A stretch of 64,000 nt of DNA from Ruegeria sp. HKCCA6707 (GTDB taxonomy: Bacteria > Pseudomonadota > Alphaproteobacteria > Rhodobacterales > Rhodobacteraceae), in contig NZ_WQEG01000003.1 of assembly GCF_013033515.1 (NCBI RefSeq), positions 310,001 through 374,000 of the forward strand. Direction: 5' to 3'. Made by a program: the position numbers and the translations under genes. The notes below the pieces were generated by a model, which did no database searches, had not been told where the DNA came from, and saw only the letters and a list, made by a program, of their open reading frames with translations. Each line of letters opens with the position of its first letter. Within the stretch, counting starts at the first letter, position 1. Positions 23,807 through 34,049 of the stretch are shown piece by piece.

Positions 23807-26497
23807 ATGCCCATCAAAGTCGGACAGGATACCGCCAAGACACGCCGCAGCCTGAGCGTGAATGGCAAGTCCATTTCCTATTACTCAATCCCCGCCGCGC
23901 AAGAGGCCGGTCTGGGCGATTTCTCGAAACTGCCTGCCGCGCTCAAAGTGGTGTTGGAAAACATGCTGCGGTTCGAGGATGACGGTTTCTCGGTCTCGGT
24001 CGACGACATCAAGGCCTTTGCCGAATGGGGTGCGAATGGCGGCAACAACCCGCGTGAAATCGCCTATCGCCCGGCCCGCGTATTGATGCAGGACTTCACC
24101 GGCGTTCCCGCCGTTGTGGACCTGGCCGCGATGCGCGACGGGATCAAAGGTCTGGGTGGCGACGCACAGAAGATCAACCCGCTGAACCCGGTGGATCTGG
24201 TCATCGACCACTCGGTCATGATCGACGAGTTCGGCAACCCGCGCGCCTTCCAGATGAATGTGGATCGCGAATATGAGCGCAACATGGAGCGCTACCAGTT
24301 CCTGAAATGGGGCCAGAACGCGTTCAACAACTTTCGCGTTGTTCCCCCCGGAACCGGTATCTGCCACCAGGTGAACCTGGAATATCTGGCCCAGACCGTC
24401 TGGACAGATACCGATCAGAACGGCGACGAGGTTGCATACCCTGATACGCTGGTAGGCACCGACAGCCACACCACCATGGTCAACGGCATGGCCGTTCTGG
24501 GCTGGGGCGTTGGCGGAATCGAGGCCGAAGCCGCGATGCTGGGTCAGCCGATTTCGATGCTGATCCCCGAAGTGATTGGCTTTGAACTGACCGGCGCCAT
24601 GGTCGAAGGCACCACCGGCACTGACCTGGTTCTGAAAGTTGTGGAAATGCTGCGCGAAAAAGGCGTGGTGGGTAAATTCGTCGAATTCTATGGCGAAGGT
24701 CTGGACCGTCTGCCGCTGGCCGACCGGGCGACGATTGCGAACATGGCGCCTGAATACGGCGCGACCTGTGGTTTCTTCCCGATCGACGGTGAAACCCTGC
24801 GCTACCTGCGGAACACAGGCCGTGACGAAGATCGGATCGCTCTGGTCGAAGCCTATGCGAAGGAAAACGGATTCTGGCGCGATGCAGACTACGCGCCGAT
24901 CTATACCGACACCCTGTCGCTGGACATGGGCACCATCGTTCCCGCCATCTCGGGCCCAAAACGCCCGCAGGACTATGTGGCACTGACCGATGCCAAAGCC
25001 GCATTCACCAAAGAAATGGCCGAGACCTTCAAGCGCCCCATGGGCAAGGAAGTCGCGGTCAAAGGTGAAGACTACACCATGGAATCGGGCAAGGTTGTGA
25101 TCGCCTCGATCACCTCTTGCACCAACACATCGAACCCGTATGTGATGATCGGCGCGGGCCTGGTGGCACGCAAAGCCGCGGCCTTGGGCCTGAACCGCAA
25201 ACCGTGGGTCAAAACCTCGTTGGCACCGGGATCGCAGGTTGTTTCGGCTTATCTTGAGGCCGCCGGTCTGCAAGAGGATCTGGACAAGGTTGGCTTCAAC
25301 CTTGTGGGCTATGGCTGCACCACTTGTATCGGTAACTCGGGACCCATCCAGCAAGAGATCTCGGAAGCCATTGCCGAGGGCGACCTGGTCGCAACCTCTG
25401 TCCTGTCGGGCAACCGCAACTTCGAAGGTCGGATCTCGCCTGATGTGCGCGCCAACTATCTGGCCTCGCCCCCGCTGGTCGTGGTTTACGCGCTGGCCGG
25501 AACGCTGGACATCGACCTCACGTCCGAGCCGATCGGCCAAGACAAAGATGGCAACGACGTCTATATGAAAGACATCTGGCCTAGCCAAAGCGAGATTGCC
25601 GAACTGGTTGAGGCAACCGTGACCCGCGAGGCCTTCCAGTCGAAATACGCCGATGTGTTCAAGGGTGACGAGAAATGGCAGGAAGTTGAGGTTCCGCAGC
25701 AGGAAACCTATGACTGGCCACCGACCTCGACCTATATCCAGAACCCCCCTTATTTCCAAGGCATGGGGGCCGAGCCGGGCACCATCTCAAATATCGACGG
25801 CGCCAAGGTTCTGCTGATCCTGGGGGACATGATCACAACCGACCACATCTCGCCTGCTGGATCCTTTGCAACAACCACACCTGCGGGCAAGTATCTGACA
25901 GAACGTCAAGTGGCACCGCGCGAGTTCAACTCGTACGGGTCGCGCCGTGGCAACCACGAGATCATGATGCGCGGCACCTTCGCCAATATCCGCGTCAAGA
26001 ACGAGATGCTGGATGGTGTTGAGGGGGGCTATACCAAAGGCCCCGATGGCGCACAGACCTCGGTCTACGAGGCGTCCATGGCTTATCAAGAACAGGGCAC
26101 ACCGCTGGTCGTCTTCGGTGGCGAGCAATATGGCGCGGGGTCTTCGCGCGACTGGGCGGCCAAAGGCACCGCGCTTTTGGGTGTGAAGGCTGTGATCGCC
26201 GAAAGCTTTGAGCGTATCCACCGCTCGAACCTGGTTGGAATGGGCGTCATCCCGTTCGAGTTCACCGGTGGTGACACTCGCAAGACCCTGGGTCTGAAGG
26301 GTGATGAGACAGTTTCGATCCATGGTCTGGATACGATCCAACCGCTTCAGGAAGTGCCTTGTTCGATCGTCTACGGGGATGGTACCGAGAAGACGATCAC
26401 CCTGAAATGCCGCATCGATACCGCGCCCGAGATTGAATACATCGAAAACGGCGGTGTTCTGCACTATGTTCTGCGCAACCTGGCCAAAGCGGGCTGA
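23807..26497 (+). CDS. acnA: Aconitate hydratase A
   Basis: TCA-cycle enzyme interconverting citrate and isocitrate with a 4Fe-4S cluster; 896 residues, the expected size for AcnA/IRP type. Cluster Cys residues are in ITSCTNTSNP and GYGCTTCIGNSG. Substrate-site segments include VGTDSHTTMVNGMAVLGWG and the C-terminal swivel-domain YGAGSSRDWAAKG. GGGAGG precedes the ATG. It is monocistronic with its own terminator; regulation is not visible. Confidence 0.98.
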   Translation: MPIKVGQDTAKTRRSLSVNGKSISYYSIPAAQEAGLGDFSKLPAALKVVLENMLRFEDDGFSVSVDDIKAFAEWGANGGNNPREIAYRPARVLMQDFTGVPAVVDLAAMRDGIKGLGGDAQKINPLNPVDLVIDHSVMIDEFGNPRAFQMNVDREYERNMERYQFLKWGQNAFNNFRVVPPGTGICHQVNLEYLAQTVWTDTDQNGDEVAYPDTLVGTDSHTTMVNGMAVLGWGVGGIEAEAAMLGQPISMLIPEVIGFELTGAMVEGTTGTDLVLKVVEMLREKGVVGKFVEFYGEGLDRLPLADRATIANMAPEYGATCGFFPIDGETLRYLRNTGRDEDRIALVEAYAKENGFWRDADYAPIYTDTLSLDMGTIVPAISGPKRPQDYVALTDAKAAFTKEMAETFKRPMGKEVAVKGEDYTMESGKVVIASITSCTNTSNPYVMIGAGLVARKAAALGLNRKPWVKTSLAPGSQVVSAYLEAAGLQEDLDKVGFNLVGYGCTTCIGNSGPIQQEISEAIAEGDLVATSVLSGNRNFEGRISPDVRANYLASPPLVVVYALAGTLDIDLTSEPIGQDKDGNDVYMKDIWPSQSEIAELVEATVTREAFQSKYADVFKGDEKWQEVEVPQQETYDWPPTSTYIQNPPYFQGMGAEPGTISNIDGAKVLLILGDMITTDHISPAGSFATTTPAGKYLTERQVAPREFNSYGSRRGNHEIMMRGTFANIRVKNEMLDGVEGGYTKGPDGAQTSVYEASMAYQEQGTPLVVFGGEQYGAGSSRDWAAKGTALLGVKAVIAESFERIHRSNLVGMGVIPFEFTGGDTRKTLGLKGDETVSIHGLDTIQPLQEVPCSIVYGDGTEKTITLKCRIDTAPEIEYIENGGVLHYVLRNLAKAG

Positions 26498-26521
26498 GCG
26501 CGAATAGCGGATAGCATCTGA

Positions 26522-26547
26522 AAGGACGCCTTCGGGCGTCCTTTTTT
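26522..26547 (+). terminator. Terminator of acnA
   Basis: Perfect 9-bp stem AAGGACGCC/GGCGTCCTT with a TTCG tetraloop, running into six T. Very strong. Confidence 0.95.
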
Positions 26548-26630
26548 CTTGCGAGGCTCTGCCTCGCGCTCCGAGGTATTTTTGAACAGAAGAAGTTGAT
26601 TTTTCGCGATTTTGTCGATGTGATGAGCGC

Positions 26631-27332
26631 ATGGACAAAGTTGCATTGATCACAGGCGGCGCGCGCGGCATTGGGCGTGCGATTGTCGAAGAGCTGAGGC
26701 GCGATCATCAGGTTGCGTTTACCTATCTGAACTCGGAGCCGTCGGAGGATCTGCTGCAAGGCAACGCTTTGGCGATTCGCTCTGATCTGACTGAGGAAGG
26801 CCAGGCAGAGGCTGTTGTAGCGCAGGTGATTGCGCGGTTCGGGCGGCTGGACGTGATTGTGAACAATGCCGGTGCCGTGCTGATGTCGCCGAAAGAGGCG
26901 TTTAACTGGCAGGACCAGCAGGCCATTTTGGATTTGAACCTGTCAGTTCCCGCGGCCTTGCTTTCTGCCGCGCTGCCGCATTTGAAAGCAGGCGCGGCGA
27001 TCGTCAATATCTCATCAATCAACGCCGTCCTGCCCCCGCGCGGGGCCGCGACCTACGGGGCCAGCAAGGCGGGGCTGAACCTGTGGACCCGCGCCATGGC
27101 AAAAGAGCTGGGCCCGGAGGGGATCCGCGTGAATGCTGTTGCACCGGGTGCGATCAACATTCCCGAAGCCCCCCGGTCAGAGGAGTTGACCGCGCTCTTT
27201 GTCAAGGACACAGCGCTGGGCCGAATTGGCAAGCCCGAGGATATCGCCAAGGCAGTACGGTTTTTGGCCTCGGATGCGGCCGATTTCATTACTGGCGAAA
27301 TTCTGGGCGTGGGCGGAGGGTATCGCCTTTAG
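26631..27332 (+). CDS. Short-chain dehydrogenase/reductase
   Basis: 233-residue classical SDR with the Rossmann glycine motif TGGARGIG (8-15), NNAGA, the catalytic Ser (VNISSIN) and YGASK, and a C-terminal VGGGYRL. FabG-like in size, but the substrate cannot be read. Its last four bases overlap the stop codon of the convergent ccmG. Confidence 0.9.
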   Translation: MDKVALITGGARGIGRAIVEELRRDHQVAFTYLNSEPSEDLLQGNALAIRSDLTEEGQAEAVVAQVIARFGRLDVIVNNAGAVLMSPKEAFNWQDQQAILDLNLSVPAALLSAALPHLKAGAAIVNISSINAVLPPRGAATYGASKAGLNLWTRAMAKELGPEGIRVNAVAPGAINIPEAPRSEELTALFVKDTALGRIGKPEDIAKAVRFLASDAADFITGEILGVGGGYRL

Positions 27333-27880
27333 CGTAACGTTCTGTTTTGCGCGGCCTTTTCAAGCGCCGGGCGGATTGTGCTGGCGATCACCCGCTGGGT
27401 GATGGGGCCGGCAAAGCGCAGGACGATAGTGCCGTCACCGTCGATCACATAGGTTTCGGGCACGCCGTAAAGGCCCCAATCCAGCGCCATGCGTCCCTGC
27501 GCATCAGTACCGATGCCCGCATAGGGATCGCCCAGTTCATTCAGGAAGGCCTGCGCATTATCGGGCTGATCCTTGTAGTTCACACCATAGACCGGAATGC
27601 CCTCATCCGACAGCGCTTGCAGGTTTGGGTGTTCGGCCCGGCACGGCGCACACCAGCTGGCCCAATAATTGACCAGCTTGACCTCTCCGTCGCGCAGCGT
27701 GGCGTCATCAAAACCCGTCTTGTCGGCAAAAGGTGTAAGTACCACAGGTGGTGCGGGTTGCCCTTCGCGCGCAGAGGGCAACGCATCGGGGTCATCGCGG
27801 AACATGCCGATCCCGGCCAGAACGGCAAAAGCGCCAAAGATCAGCGGCGGCGCGATCATCAGGGGTGAGATCCTAGCCAT
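27329..27880 (-). CDS. ccmG: Cytochrome c maturation thiol oxidoreductase CcmG (DsbE)
   Basis: Membrane-anchored periplasmic thioredoxin that keeps apocytochrome c cysteines reduced. 183 residues. It has an N-terminal anchor (about 6-27), the active site WASWCAPCRAEHP, and the CcmG-specific insert and cis-Pro region (VPETYVIDGDG). It is last in the leftward ccmA-B-C-D-G unit and overlaps ccmD by eight bases. Confidence 0.96.
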   Translation of the reverse strand: MARISPLMIAPPLIFGAFAVLAGIGMFRDDPDALPSAREGQPAPPVVLTPFADKTGFDDATLRDGEVKLVNYWASWCAPCRAEHPNLQALSDEGIPVYGVNYKDQPDNAQAFLNELGDPYAGIGTDAQGRMALDWGLYGVPETYVIDGDGTIVLRFAGPITQRVIASTIRPALEKAAQNRTLR

Positions 27881-28031
27881 TTCGGGTGACCCTCTGCTCG
27901 ACCTGCTCCATCTGGGTGCGCACCTTGCGACCGCGGAGAAGGCTGAAGACCACCAACCCGATCAACAGCAGGATCGAGACCGCATAGGCTGACAGCACCG
28001 TGTCAGCGTATTTTCCAAGATCGGGGATCAT
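27873..28031 (-). CDS. ccmD: Heme exporter accessory protein CcmD
   Basis: 52-residue single-pass membrane protein. It starts MIPDLGKYA, has one hydrophobic segment (VLSAYAVSILLLIGLVVFSL), then a basic stretch (RGRKVR) and a charged helix (QMEQVEQRV), exactly the CcmD plan. CcmD releases holo-CcmE from the CcmABC complex. It overlaps ccmC by four bases upstream and ccmG by eight bases downstream, which fixes its identity by position. Confidence 0.93.
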   Translation of the reverse strand: MIPDLGKYADTVLSAYAVSILLLIGLVVFSLLRGRKVRTQMEQVEQRVTRNG

Positions 28032-28801
28032 CCACCTACCCTTTCACGTGCCAACAGTGCCCGCATGCGTCGGGCGCGAATTTCGGTCCCGGTGCGATAA
28101 AGCACCAGCGCGATGAACAGCAGGACAAAGCCAATGATGCAGAACAGTAAGGGATAGAAGAAGACGTTGGAGACTTTTTCCTCTGTGTCGGTGCCCGTTA
28201 TTGCACCGGCCCGCATCACCGAGGCACCCTGGTGCAACCCCTGATTCCAGAAGTTCACTGCATAGCGGCTGAGGATGGCAAAGACCGAGCCAACGAGGCA
28301 AAGGATAGAAGTCAAATCGGCGGCGGTGTCCGGGTCATCAATCGCCTGCCACAAGGCCACATAGCCCAGATAGAACAGGAACAGGATCAGGAACGAGGTC
28401 AGACGCGGATCCCAGGCCCACCATGTCCCCCACATCGGCTGCCCCCAGATTGCTCCGGTCGCCAGAGCGATCAATGTCATCACGATGCCAACCGGTGCTG
28501 CGGCGCGTGCGGCCAGAGCGCTGACATGGTGGCGGCGGATCAGCCAGATCAATGAGGTTGCCAGCATCATCAGCCAGCAATTGATTGCCATCAGCGCCGA
28601 GGGCACATGCAAGTAGATGATCTTGACGGTCGAGCCCTGCTTGTAGTCATCGGGGGTGAAAAAGAACCCCCAGATCAGCCCGATCCCCACGCACAGCGCA
28701 GAGGTAACCCAGAAGAACGGCAAGACGCGTTCACTGGTCGCCAGGAATTTCTTGGGGTTGGCGTATTCCCAAACAGAGTTGGCTTTGGCTGCAATTGTCA
28801 T
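28028..28801 (-). CDS. ccmC: Heme exporter protein CcmC
   Basis: 257-residue membrane protein that presents heme to CcmE. It has six hydrophobic segments and the Trp-rich heme-handling motif WGTWWAWDPRLTS, with periplasmic His residues on either side. Part of the ccmABCDG unit; the gap to ccmB is 62 bases. Confidence 0.97.
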   Translation of the reverse strand: MTIAAKANSVWEYANPKKFLATSERVLPFFWVTSALCVGIGLIWGFFFTPDDYKQGSTVKIIYLHVPSALMAINCWLMMLATSLIWLIRRHHVSALAARAAAPVGIVMTLIALATGAIWGQPMWGTWWAWDPRLTSFLILFLFYLGYVALWQAIDDPDTAADLTSILCLVGSVFAILSRYAVNFWNQGLHQGASVMRAGAITGTDTEEKVSNVFFYPLLFCIIGFVLLFIALVLYRTGTEIRARRMRALLARERVGG

Positions 28802-28863
28802 GTGCTGTATCTAGTCTGACTCGGCCCGGTTCTCAATTGACATCAATCAATCGCGCCCACTTG

Positions 28864-29520
28864 TCACCGAAGATTGACACGTAAAACCGCCGCGCTGGCA
28901 AAAGGCAGCAGCGCCACAGTGGCCGCTGTTATCCCCGCCAGCATCAGCAAAGGGGTTTCAACCTCCATTCCGATGGCGCCGCGTCGGGCGACCTCGGCCC
29001 CGTAGATCAGTGTGGGGACGTAAAGCGGCAGAACCAGAAGCGACAGCAGCAAGCCACCGCGCTTCAGCCCCACGGTTAGGGCTGCTCCGAAGGTTCCGAT
29101 CACGCTGAGCGCCGGGGTGCCCAGCAAGAGTGAGATCACCAGCCAGACATAGCCCTGTCCGGGCAGGCTGAGCAGCACACCCAGAACCGGCGCGGCCAGA
29201 ACCAGGGGCAGCCCGGTGGTGATCCAATGCGCCAGCGCCTTGATCGAAACAACGCCTTCCAGTGGCAGCGGGGCGGTGGCCAGCAGGTCAAGCGAGCCGT
29301 CCTCCCAATCCAGCGCCAGCAGTCGGTCGAGGGACAGTAGACAAGCGAGGAGCGCGCCAAGCCACAGAACACCTGGTGCAATTGTGGCGAGCAGCGCCGA
29401 TTGCGGCCCAACCGAAAATGGGACCAGGATGGTGACGATCAGGAAAAAGGCCAGACCCAGGCCGAACCCGCCTCCGGCGCGGATGGCGAGTTTGAGGTCA
29501 CGCAGCAGAAGGGCAATCAC
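28864..29520 (-). CDS. ccmB: Heme exporter permease CcmB
   Basis: 218-residue ABC permease with six hydrophobic segments and the family start [17 protein letters not shown], then [18 protein letters not shown]. It pairs with CcmA in heme-related export for cytochrome c maturation. It overlaps ccmA by four bases. Confidence 0.97.
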   Translation of the reverse strand: MIALLLRDLKLAIRAGGGFGLGLAFFLIVTILVPFSVGPQSALLATIAPGVLWLGALLACLLSLDRLLALDWEDGSLDLLATAPLPLEGVVSIKALAHWITTGLPLVLAAPVLGVLLSLPGQGYVWLVISLLLGTPALSVIGTFGAALTVGLKRGGLLLSLLVLPLYVPTLIYGAEVARRGAIGMEVETPLLMLAGITAATVALLPFASAAVLRVNLR

Positions 29521-30131
29521 AGGAACCCTCCATCCGTGTCGTCGATCGGTTTTGGTTTGGCTTTGAAGGGCGCCAGTTCCAAAACCTTGGCGTCGAGACC
29601 AAGGTCGATATGGGTTGCGATCAGGGCCGAACCGCCCTGCCCCAGATGTTCGCGGATGACGTCGGCAAACAGCGTCACGGCATTTTGGTCCAGCGAGACC
29701 GTGGGCTCATCCAAGCTCCAGATCGGACGGCCCGTGACCAGCATGCGCGCCAGACCCAAGCGCCGCTTTTGCCCGGCCGAGAGCTGCCCGGCGGGGCGGT
29801 GCGCCAGGTCGCTCAGAGCAAAGGCTTGCAGAGCCGTGTTGATATCTGCGGTGCCGAAGACCGAGGCCCAGAATCTGAGATTCTCGGTCACCGTCAGGGT
29901 TGGCTTAATTCCGTCCGCGTGTGAGGCATAGGCTATCTGGTCCTCTGCCCCAGCGATCTGCCCTGACAAGGCGGGCTGCAACCCGGCCAGGGTGCGCAAG
30001 AGCGTGGTTTTTCCGATCCCGTTGGGCCCGCGCAGGATCAGCACCGCGCTCGGGGGCAGGGTAAAGCTGAGCCCTTCGAGCACAGGGATGCCACCACGGG
30101 CGATGGCCAGATCGGAAACCTTTAGCGTCAT
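29517..30131 (-). CDS. ccmA: Heme exporter ATPase CcmA
   Basis: 204-residue ABC ATPase with Walker [10 protein letters not shown], signature [15 protein letters not shown], Walker B IWSLDEPT and a switch His (IATHIDLG). It powers release of holo-CcmE from CcmC. First gene of the ccm unit, 145 bases past the Mth938-like gene. Confidence 0.97.
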   Translation of the reverse strand: MTLKVSDLAIARGGIPVLEGLSFTLPPSAVLILRGPNGIGKTTLLRTLAGLQPALSGQIAGAEDQIAYASHADGIKPTLTVTENLRFWASVFGTADINTALQAFALSDLAHRPAGQLSAGQKRRLGLARMLVTGRPIWSLDEPTVSLDQNAVTLFADVIREHLGQGGSALIATHIDLGLDAKVLELAPFKAKPKPIDDTDGGFL

Positions 30132-30276
30132 GAAACCCGCTTAACTGATTGTTGGGCCGCGCAAAAGGTGGGATTTGCCGCAGGAATACCCCCGGCTGTG
30201 GTTGGTGCGGGACGGCGTGAGCGGCCAGTCCCTCGTACACCATCGGGTGATTTCAGCCAGATGAAGGCGGATCTCG

Positions 30277-30630
30277 TCAGACGGGAAGTAGAGCGAGCGC
30301 TATGCGGCGTCCTTCCGACAGAAGCACATTATAGGTGCGGCAGGCGGCGGGGGAGTTCATGATTTCGACGCCCAGGCCCGCGGATTCCAACTGGCTGCGC
30401 AGGTCTGACGGGATATGCGCCATCTCGGGCCCGATTCCGATCAGGATGACATCCACGTGGGTGGCCAGTTCAAGCAGCAGGTCCGCGTCGCTAAGGCCGC
30501 CCCAAGCAGAAGTACCGGTGGGGCCAGTAAGGACCGCGCCGTCGTGGACAGTGCCACCGATGCGGAAGAAACCGGGGCCGTATCCGTCGACGGGCTTTGC
30601 ATCGCTATAGGTGATTTCGTTCAATCGCAT
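30277..30630 (-). CDS. Mth938-like domain protein
   Basis: 117-residue member of the Mth938/NDUFAF3-like family. It shows GYGPGFFRIGG, VDVILIGIGPEMAHIP and the later ALCN-like segment SPAACRTYNVLLSEGRRI. The mitochondrial relative helps assemble complex I, but the bacterial role is unproven. The ATG at 30630 starts the conserved MRLNEITYSD; a TTG six codons upstream overlaps the preceding gene. This protein follows secDF in many alphaproteobacteria, as I recall. Confidence 0.85.
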   Translation of the reverse strand: MRLNEITYSDAKPVDGYGPGFFRIGGTVHDGAVLTGPTGTSAWGGLSDADLLLELATHVDVILIGIGPEMAHIPSDLRSQLESAGLGVEIMNSPAACRTYNVLLSEGRRIALALLPV

Positions 30631-30638
30631 AGGTCTTT

Positions 30639-31385
30639 CTAGCTCCAAATTGGCAGGCCAAACAAGGCGGCGGCCGCGATGACCACATAGGCTGCACCGC
30701 GATAGAGATGTTCCTTTTCGGGGCGGAAGACCCAGCCGCCCAGCAGGTTACCCACCACATTCGGGATTGCCAGCACTAGGCCCAGCGATGCGGTTGTCCA
30801 ACTGAGTTCTCCCATCCCGGTCAGATAACCCAGCATCAGGACGTCGAAGCCCAAGAGGAAGAGCAGGATCGTGGCGCGGATCACCGCAACGGGCAGCGGG
30901 CGCGACATGTAAAACAGGATCACCGCAGGGCCTGGCAGCCCCGCGATACCTCCCAGGAACCCGGCAGCGGCACCCGTGCCAAAGACCATCGGGCCAGTGA
31001 CAGTCCCGCGATAGCGCAGGCCAAAGATCAAGATAACCAGCATCGTCAGCGACAACCCACTGACCACATAGCGAAAGACCTCGGGCTCGGTTCGACCGAG
31101 CAGCCAGAGACCCATAGGTAGAATCAGGCCGCAAGCCAGCAGCAGGCGGGCGAGATCGGGTTTGTTCACATCCGCCCAGGCGCGGCGCAGATTTGGCAGG
31201 GGGCCAAAGACATCCATGATCACTAAAGCGATAATGGCACCAAACGGGCCCAGGAACGGGCTTGCGATGGGTAGGAAGACCAATGCAGTGCCAAAGCCGG
31301 AGAAGCCGCGGACGATGCCGCCAAGCAATGCTCCGACTATAATTATGGCCAGCCCCTGTGGGGACTGGCCGAAAAGCTCAGGCAT
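30639..31385 (-). CDS. TauE/SafE-family sulfite/anion exporter
   Basis: 248-residue membrane permease with about seven to eight hydrophobic segments and the family repeats GALLGGIVRGFSGFGTALVF and GTGAAAGFLGGIAGLPGPA. Relatives export sulfite, sulfoacetate or other anions; the substrate here is unknown. Sulfite is a plausible product of organosulfur use in this organism. Its start (31385) overlaps the secF stop by eight bases, so the two are translationally coupled. Confidence 0.85.
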   Translation of the reverse strand: MPELFGQSPQGLAIIIVGALLGGIVRGFSGFGTALVFLPIASPFLGPFGAIIALVIMDVFGPLPNLRRAWADVNKPDLARLLLACGLILPMGLWLLGRTEPEVFRYVVSGLSLTMLVILIFGLRYRGTVTGPMVFGTGAAAGFLGGIAGLPGPAVILFYMSRPLPVAVIRATILLFLLGFDVLMLGYLTGMGELSWTTASLGLVLAIPNVVGNLLGGWVFRPEKEHLYRGAAYVVIAAAALFGLPIWS

Positions 31386-32352
31386 CGATATTTGCGAATT
31401 GGTTGCCCGCCGTGTTTGACGGTTTCGACCAGTCGCGCTTGACCCCCAGCCACAGCAGAATGGTCGAGGCCACAAAGACCGACGAATAAGTGCCCACGAT
31501 CACGCCCCAGATCATCGCAAAGACAAAGCCCCGGATCACGTCACCGCCCAGCACATAGAGCGAGATCAGCGCCAGCAATGTGGTCACCGAGGTCATCACC
31601 GTCCGGCTGAGGGTTTCGTTGATCGAGATGTTCAGCACCTCTTTGAGGTCTTTCTTTTTGTATTTCCGCAGGTTTTCGCGCACGCGGTCAAAGACCACCA
31701 CGGTGTCATTCAACGAGTAACCCACGATGGTCAGAAGGGCCGCGATGATGGCCAGGTCAAAGCGGATTTGCAGCTCCGAGAAGATACCGATGGTCAGGAT
31801 CACATCGTGCACCAATGCGGCCACCGCGCCCAGTGCGAACTGCCATTCAAAGCGCAGCCAGATATAGACCAAGACCGCGCCAATCGCGAGAACCACCGCG
31901 ATAACGGCGGTCTGGATCAACTCGCCCGAGACTTTGGGGCCGACGGATTCGACGGATTCAAAAGGCAGCTTCAAACCCGCATCGGCAGCGGCAAGAACTT
32001 CACCGACCTGCGTGATCATATCGGCGCTTACCGCTTCGGCCCCTTCCTGGGCCTGTATGCGGATCATTGCGACATGCTCATCGGGGCCAAAGGTTGGGTC
32101 AAAGATCTCGGTGATCGAGACATCTCCCAATTCCAACGGAGCTATGGCTTCACGGTATGCCCCGACATCAATCGGCTGCGTACTTTCGGTGCGGATCGTG
32201 GTCCCACCTCGGAAATCAATGCCGAAATTCAGCCCTTGCAGCATGAAGGACGCAAAGGCGATGACCATCATAAGGCCCGAAATGCCCAGCCAGATTTTCC
32301 AGCGGCTGAAGAAATCGAACGAGGTTTGTTGGGGGACGAGTTTCAGTCTCAT
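31378..32352 (-). CDS. secF: Protein translocase subunit SecF
   Basis: 324-residue inner-membrane partner of SecD that uses the proton gradient to aid Sec export. It has the RND-type six-segment core with FGIDFRGGTTI, then LRFEWQFALGAVAALVHDV and YSLNDTVVVFDRVREN. I chose the ATG at 32352 (MRLKLVPQQ), which begins two bases after the secD stop; the longer in-frame form overlaps secD. Confidence 0.97.
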   Translation of the reverse strand: MRLKLVPQQTSFDFFSRWKIWLGISGLMMVIAFASFMLQGLNFGIDFRGGTTIRTESTQPIDVGAYREAIAPLELGDVSITEIFDPTFGPDEHVAMIRIQAQEGAEAVSADMITQVGEVLAAADAGLKLPFESVESVGPKVSGELIQTAVIAVVLAIGAVLVYIWLRFEWQFALGAVAALVHDVILTIGIFSELQIRFDLAIIAALLTIVGYSLNDTVVVFDRVRENLRKYKKKDLKEVLNISINETLSRTVMTSVTTLLALISLYVLGGDVIRGFVFAMIWGVIVGTYSSVFVASTILLWLGVKRDWSKPSNTAGNQFANIDA

Positions 32353-32354
32353 GA

Positions 32355-34016
32355 TCAAACCTCGATCGTTTTGGGGCGGCGGCGTTCGAACCACATCACG
32401 ATCATCAAACGGGTCACGAAGATCGCAGTGAAGACCGAGGTGAGAATACCCAAGCCCAATGTGATGGCAAAGCCGCGCACGGGACCGCTGCCCATGGCAA
32501 ACAGGATCACGGCGGTGATGAATGTGGTGACGTTGGCATCCAGAATGGCCGACAGCGCCTTTTCATAGCCCAGCTCAATGGCACGGGCCGGGCCTTTGGC
32601 CGATTTCAGCTCTTCCCGGATGCGCTCAAAGATCAGTACGTTGGCATCCACTGCCATGCCGACGGTCAGCACGATCCCTGCGATACCCGGCAAGGTCAGC
32701 GTGGCCCCGATCAGCGACAGCAGGCCAAAGAGAAGTCCAACGTTGATGATCAGCGCGATATTGGCGAAGATGCCGAACAGACCGTAGCTGAGACCCATGA
32801 AGGCCAGAACCGCCACAAAGGCCACGATGGTGGCGACCTTACCGGCGTCGATACTGTCTTGCCCCAGTTCCGGGCCGATGGTGCGTTCTTCGAGGAACTC
32901 CAGTTCCGCAGGCAAGGCCCCTGCCCGCAGCAACACGGCCAGGTTGGTGCTTTCCTCGACGGTGAAATTGCCGGTGATGATGCCCGATCCGCCCGGGATA
33001 TGGCTTTGGATCACCGGGGCCGAGATCACCTCGTCATCCAGAACGATGGCGAAGGGCGCACCGATATTCTCCAGCGTATAGTCGCCGAATTTCCGCGCGC
33101 CAGATGTGTTGAACCGGAAGCTGACCGCTGGGCGACCATTCTGGTCAAAAGCGGGCTGCGCATCGACCAGTTCTTCGCCAGTAACGACCGGCGATGAATC
33201 CAAAGTGTAGTAGACGTCAGGCTCGTCCAATGACGGCGCAAGCTTCTCACCTATTCCAACCGAGGCGTTCTCATCCGTTCCGCGCCCCAAAACCGGGTTG
33301 AACGTCAGCTGTGCCGTGGTTCCGATGATCTCTTTCAGCTCACCCGCGCTGCCGATCCCGGGGACCTGAATCAGGATACGATCCGCGCCCTGACGTTGGA
33401 TCGTCGGTTCGCGCGTGCCAACCTCGTCGATCCTGCGGCGGACGATCTCAAGCGATTGCCGCACGGTCCGATCATCAGTGGCCAGCTTTTCGGCTTCGGA
33501 CAGCTGCACGATGATTGTGTCACCCTGCGCGCGGGCCTCAATATCGGTTGCGCCCACGCCGCTGAGCGTTTGCACCTGACGGGCCAAACCGCGCACCACT
33601 TCAAGCGCGCGGGGCATACCCTCGGGCTGGCTGATGCGCAGACGGATCTGGTCTGGGGGCGATTCCTGCCGACGGATAGTGCCAACCGTCGCACGCTCAT
33701 CCCGCAAAGCGTCGCGGATTTCCGGCCACATCGCCTCCATCCGGGATTCGTAGACATCCTCGACCTTTACCTCGGCCAGCAGATGCGCACCGCCGCGCAG
33801 GTCGAGGCCCAGATTGACAAGCGATGAGGGCAACCAATTGGGCCATTCCGCCGCTTCGGCCTGATTTTCCGGCGTGTCCACGCCAAGCTCAATCGCGGCC
33901 TTGGCGTCGTTCGACGTTTCGACGCGTGTGTAAAACGCATTCGGCAGAGCCATAAAAAGGCCGATCACACAGACCGACCAGATCAGAACCCGCTTCCAGG
34001 TATCAATTTGCAGCAT
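32355..34016 (-). CDS. secD: Protein translocase subunit SecD
   Basis: 553-residue membrane protein driving late steps of Sec export. The first membrane segment is followed by the periplasmic P1 domain with LGLDLRGGAHLL, and later GMAVDANVLIFERIREEL in the membrane core, both diagnostic. It lies between yajC and secF in the standard yajC-secD-secF order. Confidence 0.98.
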   Translation of the reverse strand: MLQIDTWKRVLIWSVCVIGLFMALPNAFYTRVETSNDAKAAIELGVDTPENQAEAAEWPNWLPSSLVNLGLDLRGGAHLLAEVKVEDVYESRMEAMWPEIRDALRDERATVGTIRRQESPPDQIRLRISQPEGMPRALEVVRGLARQVQTLSGVGATDIEARAQGDTIIVQLSEAEKLATDDRTVRQSLEIVRRRIDEVGTREPTIQRQGADRILIQVPGIGSAGELKEIIGTTAQLTFNPVLGRGTDENASVGIGEKLAPSLDEPDVYYTLDSSPVVTGEELVDAQPAFDQNGRPAVSFRFNTSGARKFGDYTLENIGAPFAIVLDDEVISAPVIQSHIPGGSGIITGNFTVEESTNLAVLLRAGALPAELEFLEERTIGPELGQDSIDAGKVATIVAFVAVLAFMGLSYGLFGIFANIALIINVGLLFGLLSLIGATLTLPGIAGIVLTVGMAVDANVLIFERIREELKSAKGPARAIELGYEKALSAILDANVTTFITAVILFAMGSGPVRGFAITLGLGILTSVFTAIFVTRLMIVMWFERRRPKTIEV

Positions 34017-34049
34017 TACCCTGCCTTTTCAACGGAGTATCGCGCGAAG

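Noticed and set aside
23885..25759. 624-codon minus-strand open frame opposite acnA
   Set aside because: Antisense shadow of acnA; no ribosome site or recognisable protein.
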